Source of the DNA: Parasphingorhabdus cellanae
Lineage (GTDB): Bacteria > Pseudomonadota > Alphaproteobacteria > Sphingomonadales > Sphingomonadaceae
Assembly: GCF_017498565.1 (NCBI RefSeq)
Contig: NZ_CP071794.1
Coordinates: 3,276,001-3,340,000 of the forward strand
Direction of reading: 5' to 3'
Length of the DNA: 64,000 nucleotides
Shown here: in pieces, positions 26,292 through 35,760 of the stretch
Layout of the letters: every line of letters starts with the position of its first letter
Numbering within the stretch: position 1 is the stretch's first letter
Position numbers and translations under genes: made by a program
Notes under the pieces: model-generated
What the model was told of the DNA's origin: nothing
The model's database searches: none
What the model saw: only the letters and a program-made list of their open reading frames with translations

Positions 26292-26660
26292 ATGATCCAG
26301 ATGCAATCGAACTTGGAGGTCGCTGACAATAGCGGAGCCAAACGCGTGCAGTGTATCAAGGTGCTGGGCGGTTCCAAGCGCCGGTTTGCTGGCGTTGGCG
26401 ACATTATTGTTGTGTCGATCAAGGAAGCGGCTCCGCGCGGTAAGGTCAAAAAGGGTGATGTTCACCGGGCTGTTATCGTGCGCACTCGCAAAGATATCCG
26501 CCGTAAAGACGGTTCGGTTATCCGCTTCGACACCAATGCTGCTGTGTTGGTCAACAATGCGAAAGAGCCAATCGGCACCCGTATTTTTGGCCCTGTGGTT
26601 CGCGAACTGCGCGCCAAGAAACACATGAAAATCATCAGCCTTGCGCCGGAGGTACTATAA
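26292..26660 (+). CDS. rplN: 50S ribosomal protein L14
   Basis: 122 residues beginning [27 protein letters not shown]. The block [21 protein letters not shown] and the C-terminal [18 protein letters not shown] match the family end to end. It forms an intersubunit bridge and binds the RsfS silencing factor. First gene of the spc block. Confidence 0.98.
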   Translation: MIQMQSNLEVADNSGAKRVQCIKVLGGSKRRFAGVGDIIVVSIKEAAPRGKVKKGDVHRAVIVRTRKDIRRKDGSVIRFDTNAAVLVNNAKEPIGTRIFGPVVRELRAKKHMKIISLAPEVL

Positions 26661-26662
26661 TC

Positions 26663-26983
26663 ATGGCCAATGCAAAGATTAAAAAAGGTGATACCGTTGT
26701 TGTTTTGTCCGGCAAGGATAAAGGCAAATCCGGTGAAGTGACCAAGGTTATGCCAAAAGACGGCAAGTTGATCGTCGCAGGCGCCAATGTTGCCGTGCGT
26801 CACCGCAAACCCACTCAGGCCAACCCGCAAGGTGGTCTGGAACGCCGTGAAGCACCGATGCACATCAGCAAGGTTGCTTTGGCCGATCCAAAAGATGGCA
26901 AACCAACGCGCGTTCGCTTTGAAGAGAAAGACGGAAAAATGGTCCGTGTGGCTGTGAAATCCGGGGAGAAAGTCGATGGCTGA
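26663..26983 (+). CDS. rplX: 50S ribosomal protein L24
   Basis: 106 residues with the KOW motif [20 protein letters not shown] and the [30 protein letters not shown] block. It is an early 50S assembly initiator. Two bases after rplN; its 3' end overlaps rplE by eight bases. Confidence 0.97.
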   Translation: MANAKIKKGDTVVVLSGKDKGKSGEVTKVMPKDGKLIVAGANVAVRHRKPTQANPQGGLERREAPMHISKVALADPKDGKPTRVRFEEKDGKMVRVAVKSGEKVDG

Positions 26984-27554
26984 TAAAGATTTGCCGCGCA
27001 TGCGCAAAAAATATGACGGTGAAATCGTCAAAGCGATGCAGGAAAAGTTCAACTATTCCAATCCCATGGAAGTGCCAAAGATCACGAAGATCACACTGAA
27101 CATGGGTGTTGGCGAAGGTAGTCAGGACAAAAAGAAAACCACTACGGCTGCGGCTGAAATGGAACTGATCGCTGGTCAGAAGCCTGTCATTACCAAAGCG
27201 AAGACATCCATCGCGACGTTCAAGCTGCGCGAAGGCATGCCGATCGGTTGTAAGGTGACATTGCGCCGCGAGCGTATGTACGAATTTCTCGATCGTCTGA
27301 TCACGGTGGCTATGCCTCGTATTCGTGACTTTCGCGGGCTGAACCCGAAAAGTTTTGATGGCCGTGGCAACTTTGCCATGGGCATTAAAGAGCAGATTAT
27401 TTTTCCTGAGATTGCTTATGACGACATCGACGTGGTGCGCGGCATGGACATTATCGTGACGACAAGCGCGAAAACGAATGACGAAGCTCGCGAGCTTTTG
27501 AAACTATTCGGTTTCCCGTTCCCGCAGGAAGAAGAAGAGCAAGCAGCGGCATAA
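26976..27554 (+). CDS. rplE: 50S ribosomal protein L5
   Basis: 192 residues. The conserved [44 protein letters not shown] and [30 protein letters not shown] blocks are present. L5 carries the central protuberance and contacts 5S rRNA and P-site tRNA. A short acidic Glu/Ala tail ends the protein. A small hairpin at 27577-27595 separates it from rpsN. Confidence 0.98.
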   Translation: MADKDLPRMRKKYDGEIVKAMQEKFNYSNPMEVPKITKITLNMGVGEGSQDKKKTTTAAAEMELIAGQKPVITKAKTSIATFKLREGMPIGCKVTLRRERMYEFLDRLITVAMPRIRDFRGLNPKSFDGRGNFAMGIKEQIIFPEIAYDDIDVVRGMDIIVTTSAKTNDEARELLKLFGFPFPQEEEEQAAA

Positions 27555-27576
27555 TCCGCGAGAGATAATTTTTTAA

Positions 27577-27595
27577 GTTTCCGGTTTTCGGAAAC
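27577..27595 (+). other. Small hairpin between rplE and rpsN
   Basis: GTTTCCG pairs with CGGAAAC over a five-base loop. No T-tract follows, so it is not an intrinsic terminator; an RNA processing or stability element is possible. Confidence 0.35.
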
Positions 27596-27622
27596 ACGCA
27601 AGAAAGGAAGAGAACTTAAGTC

Positions 27623-27928
27623 ATGGCGAAACTGAGTTCCATTAATAAAAACGAACGTCGCAAGAAGCTGGTGAAGAAATATGCCGGCCGTTATGCGAAG
27701 TTGAAGGCGATGGCCAACGATCAGTCTCTTGACGAGACCGAGCGTTTGATGGCGCGTCTTAAAATGGCGGAAATTCCGCGCAACGGTAATCCAACCCGCG
27801 TGCGTAACCGCTGCGAAACAACAGGGCGTCCGCGCGGCTATTACCGCAAATTCCGCCTCTGCCGCATCGAGCTGCGTGATATGGCCAATAAAGGCCTTAT
27901 CCCCGGCGTAACGAAATCCAGCTGGTAA
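27623..27928 (+). CDS. rpsN: 30S ribosomal protein S14
   Basis: 101 residues, the long zinc-free (C-minus) form usual in Gram-negative bacteria: the CXXC pairs of the short form are absent, and the C-terminal [41 protein letters not shown] is intact. AAGGAAGAG lies upstream. Part of the 30S head. Confidence 0.97.
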   Translation: MAKLSSINKNERRKKLVKKYAGRYAKLKAMANDQSLDETERLMARLKMAEIPRNGNPTRVRNRCETTGRPRGYYRKFRLCRIELRDMANKGLIPGVTKSSW

Positions 27929-27940
27929 AGGGAAGATAAT

Positions 27941-28336
27941 ATGGCTTTTACCGATCCCTTGGGTGATATGCTCACCCGTATCCGTAACGGACAGCAAGCG
28001 CGTAAAGACAGTGTGGTTTCACCTGCTTCCAAATTGCGCGGCGCAGTCCTCGAAGTTCTCCAGCGCGAAGGCTATATTCGCGGCTACAGCGAAGAAGAGG
28101 TGAATAAGCACCCCGGTCTTCGTATTGAACTGAAATATTTTGAAGGCGAGCCGGCTATCCGCCACGTGGCCCGCGTTTCAAAGCCTGGTCGCCGTATCTA
28201 CAGCGGTTCAAGTGAACTGCCGACCGTACGCAATGGCCTGGGCATCACAATCGTTTCGACGCCAAAAGGTGTTTTGTCTGACGCAGAAGCGCGCAGCCAG
28301 AATGTCGGCGGCGAAGTACTCGCAGAGGTGTTCTAA
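27941..28336 (+). CDS. rpsH: 30S ribosomal protein S8
   Basis: 131 residues with [46 protein letters not shown] and the C-terminal [33 protein letters not shown]. It binds helix 21 of 16S rRNA and in E. coli represses the spc operon. Overlaps rplF by one base. Confidence 0.97.
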   Translation: MAFTDPLGDMLTRIRNGQQARKDSVVSPASKLRGAVLEVLQREGYIRGYSEEEVNKHPGLRIELKYFEGEPAIRHVARVSKPGRRIYSGSSELPTVRNGLGITIVSTPKGVLSDAEARSQNVGGEVLAEVF

Positions 28337-28869
28337 TGTCTCGTATCGGCAAAAAAGCAGTAAGCATTCCTGATGGCGTCACCGCCACGATGGAAGACGG
28401 TCTGGTCAAGGTCAAAGGACCAAAGGGCGAGCTTTCAACCCCTATGGTTGATGATCTGAGCTACGAGCTGAGCGATGGCGGTTTGTTGGTGACTCCAGCA
28501 AATAAAACCACCCGTGCACGCGCCTATTGGGGTATGCAGCGGACGCTCGTTCAGAACCTCGTCGACGGTGTGACCGAAGGCTATACCAAGGTGCTTGAAA
28601 TTAACGGTGTTGGTTATCGCGCCGCGGTGAAGGGCAAAGTCCTGAACCTGCAGCTTGGTTTCAGCCACGATGTCGATTTCGACATTCCTGAAGGCATCAC
28701 CATCAAGACCCCGGATCAGACCACGGTCGAAATTTCCGGCATTGATAAGCAGCAGGTTGGTCAGGTCGCCGCAGAAATTCGGCGCTGGCGCAAACCAGAG
28801 CCTTATAAAGGCAAGGGCATTAAATATCGCGGCGAATATGTTTTCCGCAAAGAAGGGAAGAAGAAATAA
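28336..28869 (+). CDS. rplF: 50S ribosomal protein L6
   Basis: 177 residues starting [34 protein letters not shown]. The second fold repeat with [33 protein letters not shown] and the C-terminal [21 protein letters not shown] are intact. It lies near the factor-binding site of the 50S subunit. Confidence 0.98.
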   Translation: MSRIGKKAVSIPDGVTATMEDGLVKVKGPKGELSTPMVDDLSYELSDGGLLVTPANKTTRARAYWGMQRTLVQNLVDGVTEGYTKVLEINGVGYRAAVKGKVLNLQLGFSHDVDFDIPEGITIKTPDQTTVEISGIDKQQVGQVAAEIRRWRKPEPYKGKGIKYRGEYVFRKEGKKK

Positions 28870-28872
28870 GCC

Positions 28873-29226
28873 ATGGCTAATATTTCTCTATTCAAACGGC
28901 GTCAGCAACGCGTTCGCACTAAGCTGCGGAAGCGCGGGCTCACAAAGCCTCGTTTGTCTGTGCACCGCACAGGTCGTCATATCTATGCGCAGGTCATTGA
29001 TGATGCAGAGGGCACAACTGTTGCTGCTGCCTCTACAATCGACAAGGCGTCGAAGGTAAAAACCGGTGCCGACAGTGCAGCGGCAGCCGATGTGGGCAAG
29101 CGCGTTGCAGAAGCGGCGAAAAAAGCTGGCATCAAGGAAGTAATTTTTGACCGCGGCGGTTTCCTTTATCACGGACGTGTGAAGGCTCTTGCCGACGCGG
29201 CCCGCGAAGGCGGATTGGAGTTTTAA
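28873..29226 (+). CDS. rplR: 50S ribosomal protein L18
   Basis: 117 residues with [43 protein letters not shown] and the C-terminal [28 protein letters not shown]. It binds 5S rRNA in the central protuberance. Three bases after rplF and one base before rpsE. Confidence 0.97.
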   Translation: MANISLFKRRQQRVRTKLRKRGLTKPRLSVHRTGRHIYAQVIDDAEGTTVAAASTIDKASKVKTGADSAAAADVGKRVAEAAKKAGIKEVIFDRGGFLYHGRVKALADAAREGGLEF

Positions 29227-29227
29227 T

Positions 29228-29980
29228 ATGGCTGATGAGAACAAAACACCAGAAGGTGCAGCGCAGCCCGGTACCACCGGTGAAGGCAATCAGCCCGAAG
29301 CTGCTGTAGCACCTGCAAACAAAACTGGCGGTAACGAACGTCAGGGACGCGGCGGAAATCGTGGCGGCGGTAACAACCGTGGCGGCCGTGATGGCGGACG
29401 CGGTCGTGGCCGTGGTGGTCGCGGTGGACGTGACAATGATGGCGGTGAAGAGCTGATCGAAAAATTGGTTCACATCAACCGTGTTTCCAAAACCGTTAAG
29501 GGCGGTAAACGCTTTGGTTTTGCCGCATTGGTTGTGGTTGGCGACGGCAAGGGCCGTGCCGGTTTTGGTAAGGGTAAAGCGCGCGAAGTGCCTGAAGCCA
29601 TTACCAAGGCAACCGCTGCTGCGAAGAAGAAAATGGTTCGCGTTCCATTGCGCGAAGGCCGCACCCTTCACCATGATGGCAAAGGCCAGTTTGGTGCCGG
29701 TAATGTGACCTTGCGTTCGGCGCCTCCAGGGACCGGCATCATTGCTGGTGGTCCTATGCGTGCGGTTTTCGAAAGCCTTGGTGTTGCCGATGTGGTGACC
29801 AAGTCCAACGGAACATCCAACCCTTATAACATGATCCGGGCGACCTTTGTGGCACTTGGTGAACAGACCAGTCCCAAGGCTGTATCCCAGCGGCGCGGCA
29901 AGAAAATTGCTGACCTGCTCGGCCGCGGTGGCGCTTCTGAAGCAGAGGCTGAGGCCGATGCTGCAGCAGTTACGGAGTAA
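29228..29980 (+). CDS. rpsE: 30S ribosomal protein S5 with RGG-rich N-terminal extension
   Basis: 250 residues against 167 in E. coli. The S5 core starts at about residue 75 ([32 protein letters not shown]) and runs through [50 protein letters not shown]. The additional N-terminus is about 35 mostly acidic/Ala residues followed by an Arg-Gly-rich tract (repeated RGG and GRGRGG units), resembling eukaryotic RNA-binding RGG boxes. The ATG at 29228 lies one base after rplR. Confidence 0.96.
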   Translation: MADENKTPEGAAQPGTTGEGNQPEAAVAPANKTGGNERQGRGGNRGGGNNRGGRDGGRGRGRGGRGGRDNDGGEELIEKLVHINRVSKTVKGGKRFGFAALVVVGDGKGRAGFGKGKAREVPEAITKATAAAKKKMVRVPLREGRTLHHDGKGQFGAGNVTLRSAPPGTGIIAGGPMRAVFESLGVADVVTKSNGTSNPYNMIRATFVALGEQTSPKAVSQRRGKKIADLLGRGGASEAEAEADAAAVTE

Positions 29981-29986
29981 GGCATA

Positions 29987-30166
29987 ATGGCTAAAGTGAA
30001 AATCAAGCAGATTGGTTCGCCAATCCGTCGCCCCGAAGAACAGCGCAAGACGCTGATCGGATTGGGCCTCAATAAAATGCACCGTGTTTCCGAATTGGAA
30101 GACACACCGGAAGTGCGCGGCATGATCCGTAAGGTGCACCATCTTGTAGAGGTTGTTGAAGGGTAA
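29987..30166 (+). CDS. rpmD: 50S ribosomal protein L30
   Basis: 59-residue protein: [20 protein letters not shown] at the N-terminus, then the [20 protein letters not shown] signature and [10 protein letters not shown] at the end. It lies six bases after rpsE, preceded by a GGAG-type site within the rpsE stop region. Its position between rpsE and rplO is the canonical spc order. Confidence 0.96.
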   Translation: MAKVKIKQIGSPIRRPEEQRKTLIGLGLNKMHRVSELEDTPEVRGMIRKVHHLVEVVEG

Positions 30167-30211
30167 AACCTGACACGACCGTGCGAATAAAAGCGAAAGC
30201 GAGTACACGAC

Positions 30212-30766
30212 ATGAAACTGAACGAAATTAAAGATAATGACGGCGCGCGCAAATTGCGTACCCGTATTGGCCGCGGCATTGGCTCCGGCAAAGGCAAAAC
30301 CGGCGGACGGGGTCAAAAGGGCCAGAAGTCTCGCTCCGGTGTTTCCATCAACGGCTTTGAAGGCGGTCAGATGCCCCTTCACATGCGGCTTCCCAAGCGT
30401 GGTTTCAACAACCCGTTCGGCACCGACTATGCTGAAGTCAATCTCGGCATGATTCAGAAATATATCGATGCCAAGAAGCTCGCCAATAAAGGCACGTTGG
30501 ATCAGGCGGCCTTGAATGCAGCGGGCCTGACTCGCGGCGGCAAAGACGGCGTTCGTCTTCTCGCCAAGGGTGAAATTAAAGCGAAAATTACCATTGCGGT
30601 GGCCGGCGCTTCCAAAGCAGCCGTCGAAGCAGTCGAAAAAGCAGGCGGCAAAGTAGAAATACTGGCTGGCGCAGCGGCTCATCGTCCAAAAGGCGAAAAG
30701 AAAGCCGTCGCTTCCAAGCCTGCTAAAGAGAAAAAAGCGGCAAATAGAGCCAAAAAGAAAGATTGA
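30212..30766 (+). CDS. rplO: 50S ribosomal protein L15
   Basis: 184 residues. The glycine-rich [24 protein letters not shown] loop and the [21 protein letters not shown] block that inserts into 23S rRNA are present. The protein ends in a Lys/Ala-rich tail ([22 protein letters not shown]) of about 25 residues beyond the usual end. An intrinsic terminator follows before secY. Confidence 0.97.
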   Translation: MKLNEIKDNDGARKLRTRIGRGIGSGKGKTGGRGQKGQKSRSGVSINGFEGGQMPLHMRLPKRGFNNPFGTDYAEVNLGMIQKYIDAKKLANKGTLDQAALNAAGLTRGGKDGVRLLAKGEIKAKITIAVAGASKAAVEAVEKAGGKVEILAGAAAHRPKGEKKAVASKPAKEKKAANRAKKKD

Positions 30767-30780
30767 TTTACCCAATCAAT

Positions 30781-30823
30781 GGCCCCGCTAGGCATTAGAG
30801 CCTGGACGGGGCCTTTCTTTTTT
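30781..30823 (+). terminator. Intrinsic terminator between rplO and secY
   Basis: GGCCCCG...AGGC pairs with GCCT...CGGGGCC over a short loop, followed by TTTCTTTTTT. It is a textbook terminator inside what is normally one spc transcription unit, 14 bases after the rplO stop codon. Confidence 0.8.
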
Positions 30824-30948
30824 ATCCGTATCGGTTGCGCTTGGTGCCTAAGAGCCTTGTTTTTCGGGCAGCAACATCCGATATGGGATCGATGCATTGA
30901 TTTGGAGACGGATTGTCTTCATGAACGGCGGGGCAAGGAACTACTAAA

Positions 30949-32322
30949 ATGGCATCAAAAGCCGATCAGGTCGCAGCAAATTTGAGCCTGGCAAAATTCG
31001 GAGAAGCAACCGAACTTCGTAAACGCATCTGGTTTACACTGGGCGCACTGGTGGTTTTCCGCCTGCTCAGCTTCGTACCACTTCCTGGTGTCGATCCCGT
31101 CGTATTGGCGGATCTTTATGATCAGACCCGCGGCGGTGTTCTCGATATTTTCAACACATTTTCCGGCGGTTCGCTGGAGCGGATGAGCCTCATCGCACTG
31201 GGCGTGATGCCCTATATTACCGCATCTATTGTGGTGCAGTTGGCTGCAGCCTTGTCGCCGACATTGGCTGCAATCAAGAAAGACGGCGAAGCGGGCCGCA
31301 AAAAACTCAACCAATATACGCGCTATGGTACGGTCGGTCTGACCGCGATTCAGGGCTATTTCATTGCCGTTGGGCTGGAGAGCTTTGCCTCGCAATCCGG
31401 TCTGCAAGCGGTGGTTAATCCCGGCATGGGCTTCCGTGTCGGCGCGGTGATAAGTCTTGTTGGTGGTACGCTGTTTCTGATGTGGCTTGGTGAGCAGATT
31501 ACCAGCCGCGGTATCGGTAACGGTATCTCGCTGATCATCATGGCCGGTATTGTGGCGCAAATGCCGACTTTCGTCGGCAACCTGATGGAAGGCAGCCGCA
31601 CCGGTTCGATCGGCGCGCTGACCATTGTCGGTTTGATCGCCATGGTAGTAGGCTTGGTATTGTTCATCAGTTTCATGGAGCGTGCGCAAAGACGCGTGCT
31701 CATCCAATATCCCAAGCGCGCCACGCAAAATGGCGTAATGCAGGCGGACCGCAGCCATCTTCCCTTGAAGGTGAACACTGCCGGTGTGATCCCGCCAATT
31801 TTCGCATCCTCGCTCTTGTTAATGCCACTGACGGTTAGTCAGTTTGCAGGCAATACAGCCGCAGGCGAAAGCACCGGTGGCGATTTCATTATCGCACTTA
31901 ACCAATATCTCGCTCATGGACAGCCGCTTTATATGGCGTTATATGCTGCCGGAATTATCTTCTTCTGCTTCTTCTATACCGCAGTTGTTTTCAATCCCGA
32001 AGAGACGGCCGATAATCTCAAGAAAAATGGCGGCTTCGTACCCGGTATCCGGCCTGGTAAAAATACATCGGACTATCTCGATTATGTGTTGACCCGCATC
32101 ACGGTCGTTGGCGCTGCCTATCTCGCTTTTGTTTGCGTTTTGCCAGAATATGTCATGGCGCAGACGAACCTGCCGCTCTTCTTCCTGGGCGGTACCAGCC
32201 TGCTGATTATCGTCAACGTGACTGTTGATACCGTGACCCAGATTCAAAGCCATTTGCTGGCCTTGCAATATGGGGATTTGCTGAAAAAAGCGAAACTCAA
32301 GGGCGGACGCCGGAAGCGCTAA
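30949..32322 (+). CDS. secY: Preprotein translocase subunit SecY
   Basis: 457 residues with ten transmembrane helices forming the SecYEG channel in the inner membrane. Family blocks include LRKRIWFTLGALVVFRLLSFVPLPGVD, FSGGSLERMSLIALGVMPYITASIVVQL and NGVMQADRSHLPLKVNTAGVIPPIFASS, plus the C-terminal cytoplasmic loop NPEETADNLKKNGGFVPGIRPGKNTSDYL that meets SecA and the ribosome. Preceded by a 125-base gap after the rplO terminator and followed by adk. Confidence 0.97.
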   Translation: MASKADQVAANLSLAKFGEATELRKRIWFTLGALVVFRLLSFVPLPGVDPVVLADLYDQTRGGVLDIFNTFSGGSLERMSLIALGVMPYITASIVVQLAAALSPTLAAIKKDGEAGRKKLNQYTRYGTVGLTAIQGYFIAVGLESFASQSGLQAVVNPGMGFRVGAVISLVGGTLFLMWLGEQITSRGIGNGISLIIMAGIVAQMPTFVGNLMEGSRTGSIGALTIVGLIAMVVGLVLFISFMERAQRRVLIQYPKRATQNGVMQADRSHLPLKVNTAGVIPPIFASSLLLMPLTVSQFAGNTAAGESTGGDFIIALNQYLAHGQPLYMALYAAGIIFFCFFYTAVVFNPEETADNLKKNGGFVPGIRPGKNTSDYLDYVLTRITVVGAAYLAFVCVLPEYVMAQTNLPLFFLGGTSLLIIVNVTVDTVTQIQSHLLALQYGDLLKKAKLKGGRRKR

Positions 32323-32365
32323 GATTTTTCTCCCGGATATTTGAAGTTATAGGGGACAGTAACTT

Positions 32366-33016
32366 ATGGACATCATACTGTTGGGACCACCGGGCGCCGG
32401 CAAAGGTACGCAAGCTGGGCTTCTCGAAGACGAACATGGTATGGTCCAACTGTCCACTGGTGACATGCTGCGCGCAGCGGTCAAGGCCGGTACCGAAGTT
32501 GGTCTGAAAGCGAAAGCTTTGATGGACGCTGGCGAGCTGGTGCCCGATGATGTGGTTTCGGGCATAATCGGCGACAGGCTGGACGAGCTCGGTCCTGACA
32601 AAGGCGTCATTTTCGATGGTTATCCGCGCACCGAAGCGCAGGTCCATTCGCTGGATGACATTTTGACAGCGCGCAACCGCAAACTCCACCATGTTATTGA
32701 ACTGGCTGTGGATGTTGAGGCGCTGGTCGAACGTATTACTGGTCGTTTCACCTGTGGAAAATGCGGTGAAGGTTATCATGACACGTTCAAACAGCCCGCT
32801 AAAGAGGGCGTTTGTGATGTTTGCGGTTCAACGGAATTCAAGCGTCGCCCCGATGATAATGAGGAAACTGTTCGTACACGGATGAACGAATATCGCGCGA
32901 AGACCCAACCGATTCTGCCAATCTACGAAGAACGCGGTATCGTTAGCAAGGTTGACGGCATGGGCAGCATGGAAGCGGTGAGCAACGCAATTGAGGCTGT
33001 TCTCGCACTAGACTAA
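32366..33016 (+). CDS. adk: Adenylate kinase with zinc-binding LID domain
   Basis: Interconverts ATP + AMP and 2 ADP. 216 residues: P-loop GPPGAGKGTQ, LSTGDMLRAAV, FDGYPRTEAQ, and a LID with four cysteines in a CXXC...CXXC arrangement (TCGKCG and VCDVCG), the structural-zinc form more typical of Gram-positive and alphaproteobacterial enzymes than of E. coli. The canonical secY-adk order is kept, but the usual next gene, rpsM, is about 5 kb away. Confidence 0.97.
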   Translation: MDIILLGPPGAGKGTQAGLLEDEHGMVQLSTGDMLRAAVKAGTEVGLKAKALMDAGELVPDDVVSGIIGDRLDELGPDKGVIFDGYPRTEAQVHSLDDILTARNRKLHHVIELAVDVEALVERITGRFTCGKCGEGYHDTFKQPAKEGVCDVCGSTEFKRRPDDNEETVRTRMNEYRAKTQPILPIYEERGIVSKVDGMGSMEAVSNAIEAVLALD

Positions 33017-33096
33017 TCTCCTGGTCTACTGGCTGATAAGCATTGCCAGCCACACGGTCGAACACTAGTCTGTCGCTCAACAGGGGGAGACGTTTT

Positions 33097-33696
33097 TTGT
33101 TTCGATTCATTTTATTACTCACCGCCGTTATCGGCACATCAGCGGCTCAGGCCGAAGTCACCAACACAGCTGAAAATGGCTTTACCGTGAAACATCTGAA
33201 GGTGGTCAACGGATCGCCGGAAGAAGTATGGAAAACCATCATTGCGCCCGCACGGTGGTGGAACGGGGAGCATAGCTTTTCCGGCAATGCTGACAATTTC
33301 TATCTTGTCGCTCAGGCGGGTGGCTGTTTCTGTGAATTGTTGCGCAAAACAGATGCAGACAACATAAAATCTGCCGAAGGCAGTGTACAGCACATGCGGG
33401 TTATCTTCGCGCAAAACAACAAGGCACTTCGGATGTCGGGCGCGCTTGGTCCGTTGCAAGGTGAGGCAGTGACGGGGACGCTCACCATTGGTTTGAAAGC
33501 TGATGGCGAAAAGACGGGCGTATCCTTTGTCTACAAAGTTGGCGGCTACATGGAATTTCCGGTCGATCAAATCGCACCCGCTGTGGACGGTGTCATTGGT
33601 GAGCAACTGACGCGGCTAGCCGCTCTCTTCGCGGAAACCGAAGAACCTGAAGCAGAGCCGGAAAGCGATCCGGAGGAAGGCGAAAAAGCTGAATAA
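33097..33696 (+). CDS. Exported SRPBCC (START/Bet v1-fold) protein
   Basis: 199 residues from a TTG start at 33097 that has GGGGGAG eight bases upstream and gives a clean signal peptide (MFRFILLLTAVIGTSAAQA). The longer frame from 33043 has neither. The mature part (KHLKVVNGSPEEVWKTIIAPARWWNGEHSFSG) is an SRPBCC/AHSA1-like hydrophobic-ligand-binding fold, and the C-terminus is an acidic Glu/Pro tail. A periplasmic member of this mostly cytosolic fold; the ligand is unknown. First of the five genes inserted between adk and rpsM. Confidence 0.72.
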   Translation: MFRFILLLTAVIGTSAAQAEVTNTAENGFTVKHLKVVNGSPEEVWKTIIAPARWWNGEHSFSGNADNFYLVAQAGGCFCELLRKTDADNIKSAEGSVQHMRVIFAQNNKALRMSGALGPLQGEAVTGTLTIGLKADGEKTGVSFVYKVGGYMEFPVDQIAPAVDGVIGEQLTRLAALFAETEEPEAEPESDPEEGEKAE

Positions 33697-33826
33697 ATAG
33701 TTTAGAATATCAAGGCTTTACCTCTTAGCGAAATTGTTCTTATTATGGTTGCATAAACGGTTGCGATTCGAGGGCATCGTGACTGATAACGGGCGCGTAG
33801 ATAAACACCCAAAGGGGAGTAAGACG

Positions 33827-35182
33827 ATGGCCGTTTCCGATCATGTAGATTTTCCAACATTCATGGAAGGCGTAAAAAAGCGCAATCCCGGACAACCTGA
33901 ATTTGTTCAAGCTGTGCAGGAAGTCGCGCAGGATATTTATGGCTTCATGGAAGATAAAGAGGCCTATCATAGCGCCCAGATCCTTCGCCGTATGGCCGAG
34001 CCTGACCGGGTTGTGTCTTTCCGCGTATGCTGGGAAGATGATAATCATAATATTCGTGTTCAGCGTGGTTGGCGGGTGCAAAATAACAATGCCATCGGCC
34101 CGTATAAGGGCGGCATCCGGTTTCACCCCAGCGTAACCGAAAGTGTCCTGAAATTTCTCGCTTTTGAGCAGACTTTTAAAAACTCCTTAACCGGCCTGCC
34201 TATGGGCGGCGGCAAGGGCGGTGCTAATTTCAACCCGAAAGGCAAGTCGGACGCAGAAGTCATGCGGTTCTGCCAGTCATTTATGACCGAGCTTTATCGT
34301 CATATTGGTCCTGATACCGATGTCCCGGCAGGCGATATTGGCGTTGGTGGCCGCGAAATTGGGTATATGTTTGGCCAGTACAAGCGCATCACCAACCGTT
34401 GGGAGGGCGTGCTGACCGGCAAGGGTCTGGAATATGGCGGCTCGCAAATGCGGCCCGAAGCCACCGGTTATGGAGCGGTCTACTTTCTTGAAAATATGCT
34501 CAAGCATAAGAATGACAGCATTGATGGTAAGACAGCGGTTATTTCCGGTTCCGGCAATGTTGCAACCCATGCTGCCGAGCAGATCACCAAGCAAGGCGGC
34601 AAAGTTCTGACCTTGTCTGACAGCGGCGGCTTTATCCACGATCCTGATGGGATCAATCAGGAGAAGATTGACTGGATCAAGGATCTCAAAAATAATCGCC
34701 GCGGGCGGATTAGTGAATATGTCGATGAGTTTACAGGCGCTTCCTATCATGACGGCGAGCGTCCTTGGAGTGTGGCTTGTGACGTTGCGTTGCCCTGCGC
34801 GACACAGAATGAGCTGGAGAAAGACGAAGCCAAAAAACTGGTTGATAATGGCGTGATGGCAGTCTCCGAAGGCGCCAACATGCCGACCACGCTGGAAGGG
34901 GTTCATATCTTCCACGATGCCAAGATCATGTACGGTCCGGGCAAGGCAGCCAATGCTGGCGGTGTTGCTGTTTCGGGTCTGGAAATGAGTCAGAACGCGG
35001 AACGCATCAGTTGGGATAATGAGCGGCTCGGCAACATGCTGACCGATCTGATGGAAGGCATCCACGAAAAATGTGTGGAATATGGCGATCAGGGTGATGG
35101 CTATGTCGACTATGTGAAGGGCGCAAATATCGCAGGCTTCAAGAAAGTCGCAGATGCTATGCTGGCTTACGGGGTCGTTTAG
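33827..35182 (+). CDS. gdhA: NADP-specific glutamate dehydrogenase
   Basis: Hexameric dehydrogenase of 451 residues making glutamate from 2-oxoglutarate, ammonia and NADPH. Substrate site GGIRFHPSV, the catalytic-Lys region GLPMGGGKGGANF, the Asp-containing PAGDIGVGGREIGYM and the Rossmann motif SGSGNVATHAAEQ are visible. The ATG at 33827 has GGGAG upstream. It lies alone by spacing (about 130 and 80 bases to its neighbours), but precedes the rimK pair on the same strand, so the amino acid that RimK ligates is produced next door. Confidence 0.95.
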   Translation: MAVSDHVDFPTFMEGVKKRNPGQPEFVQAVQEVAQDIYGFMEDKEAYHSAQILRRMAEPDRVVSFRVCWEDDNHNIRVQRGWRVQNNNAIGPYKGGIRFHPSVTESVLKFLAFEQTFKNSLTGLPMGGGKGGANFNPKGKSDAEVMRFCQSFMTELYRHIGPDTDVPAGDIGVGGREIGYMFGQYKRITNRWEGVLTGKGLEYGGSQMRPEATGYGAVYFLENMLKHKNDSIDGKTAVISGSGNVATHAAEQITKQGGKVLTLSDSGGFIHDPDGINQEKIDWIKDLKNNRRGRISEYVDEFTGASYHDGERPWSVACDVALPCATQNELEKDEAKKLVDNGVMAVSEGANMPTTLEGVHIFHDAKIMYGPGKAANAGGVAVSGLEMSQNAERISWDNERLGNMLTDLMEGIHEKCVEYGDQGDGYVDYVKGANIAGFKKVADAMLAYGVV

Positions 35183-35237
35183 GCGCTTAAGCTGCGTTTC
35201 CAAAATCACGGCAGAGCATTATAATCTTGCCTAACCA

Positions 35238-35270
35238 GATACCATCGACCAGATATTGGTCGATGGTATC
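35238..35270 (+). promoter_or_regulatory. 14-bp perfect inverted repeat over the start codon of the RimB-like gene
   Basis: GATACCATCGACCA at 35238-35251 and its exact complement TGGTCGATGGTATC at 35257-35270, separated by GATAT. The right arm contains the ATG (35263-35265). In RNA the hairpin would hide the start codon; in DNA it is a large operator-like dyad. No T-tract follows, so it is not an ordinary terminator for gdhA. Confidence 0.7.
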
Positions 35271-35760
35271 TATAAAACCGACCAAGCCACCGCGATTGCG
35301 GCGAAAGCTGAAAGAGCCTTGTGAAATAGGCTGGTGTGAACTGGTAAGTCTGCCCGAACTGGGTATCAAAGATATTCATGCTAAAATTGATAGCGGAGCG
35401 GCAACATCATCGCTGCATGCTGTCCGCATCAAACCGTTTGAGCGTGATGACGAGCAATGGGTAGCCTTCACCATTCCCAAGTCGCCTGAGTTTTCAGCGA
35501 TTGATTGTGAAGCCAAGCTCGTTGAAAAACGCGCGATCAAAAGTTCTAACGGGCGTACGCAGCAAAGATATGTTATCGAAACAATTATGCAACTTGGTCC
35601 GCTTACATGGGTGGGGCATATGACACTGGCGAACCGCCAGTCGATGGCCTTTCCGGTGCTGGTAGGGCGGCGGGCTCTGAAAAGAGGTTTCTTGGTCAAT
35701 AGCGCCAAACGCTGGTTGCTCGGGCGACCGGTGCCGAAGACAACAACAAAGGAAATATAA
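35263..35760 (+). CDS. RimB-like ATP-dependent zinc protease family protein (DUF785, retropepsin fold)
   Basis: 165-residue protein of the RimK/LysX-associated DUF785 family. The aspartic-protease-like [11 protein letters not shown] motif is present after GIKDIHAKI, with [21 protein letters not shown] at the C-terminal end. In Pseudomonas the homologue RimB partners RimK and limits the glutamylation of ribosomal protein S6. The ATG at 35263 lies inside a perfect inverted repeat; a TTG at 35227 is an alternative start that would place the repeat within the coding region. It overlaps rimK by one base, so the two proteins should be made together. Confidence 0.83.
   Translation: MVSIKPTKPPRLRRKLKEPCEIGWCELVSLPELGIKDIHAKIDSGAATSSLHAVRIKPFERDDEQWVAFTIPKSPEFSAIDCEAKLVEKRAIKSSNGRTQQRYVIETIMQLGPLTWVGHMTLANRQSMAFPVLVGRRALKRGFLVNSAKRWLLGRPVPKTTTKEI

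Noticed and set aside
29132..30775. 547-codon minus-strand frame opposite rpsE, rpmD and rplO
   Set aside because: It is antisense to three well-conserved ribosomal genes and has no recognisable domain or ribosome site. It is a codon-bias shadow.
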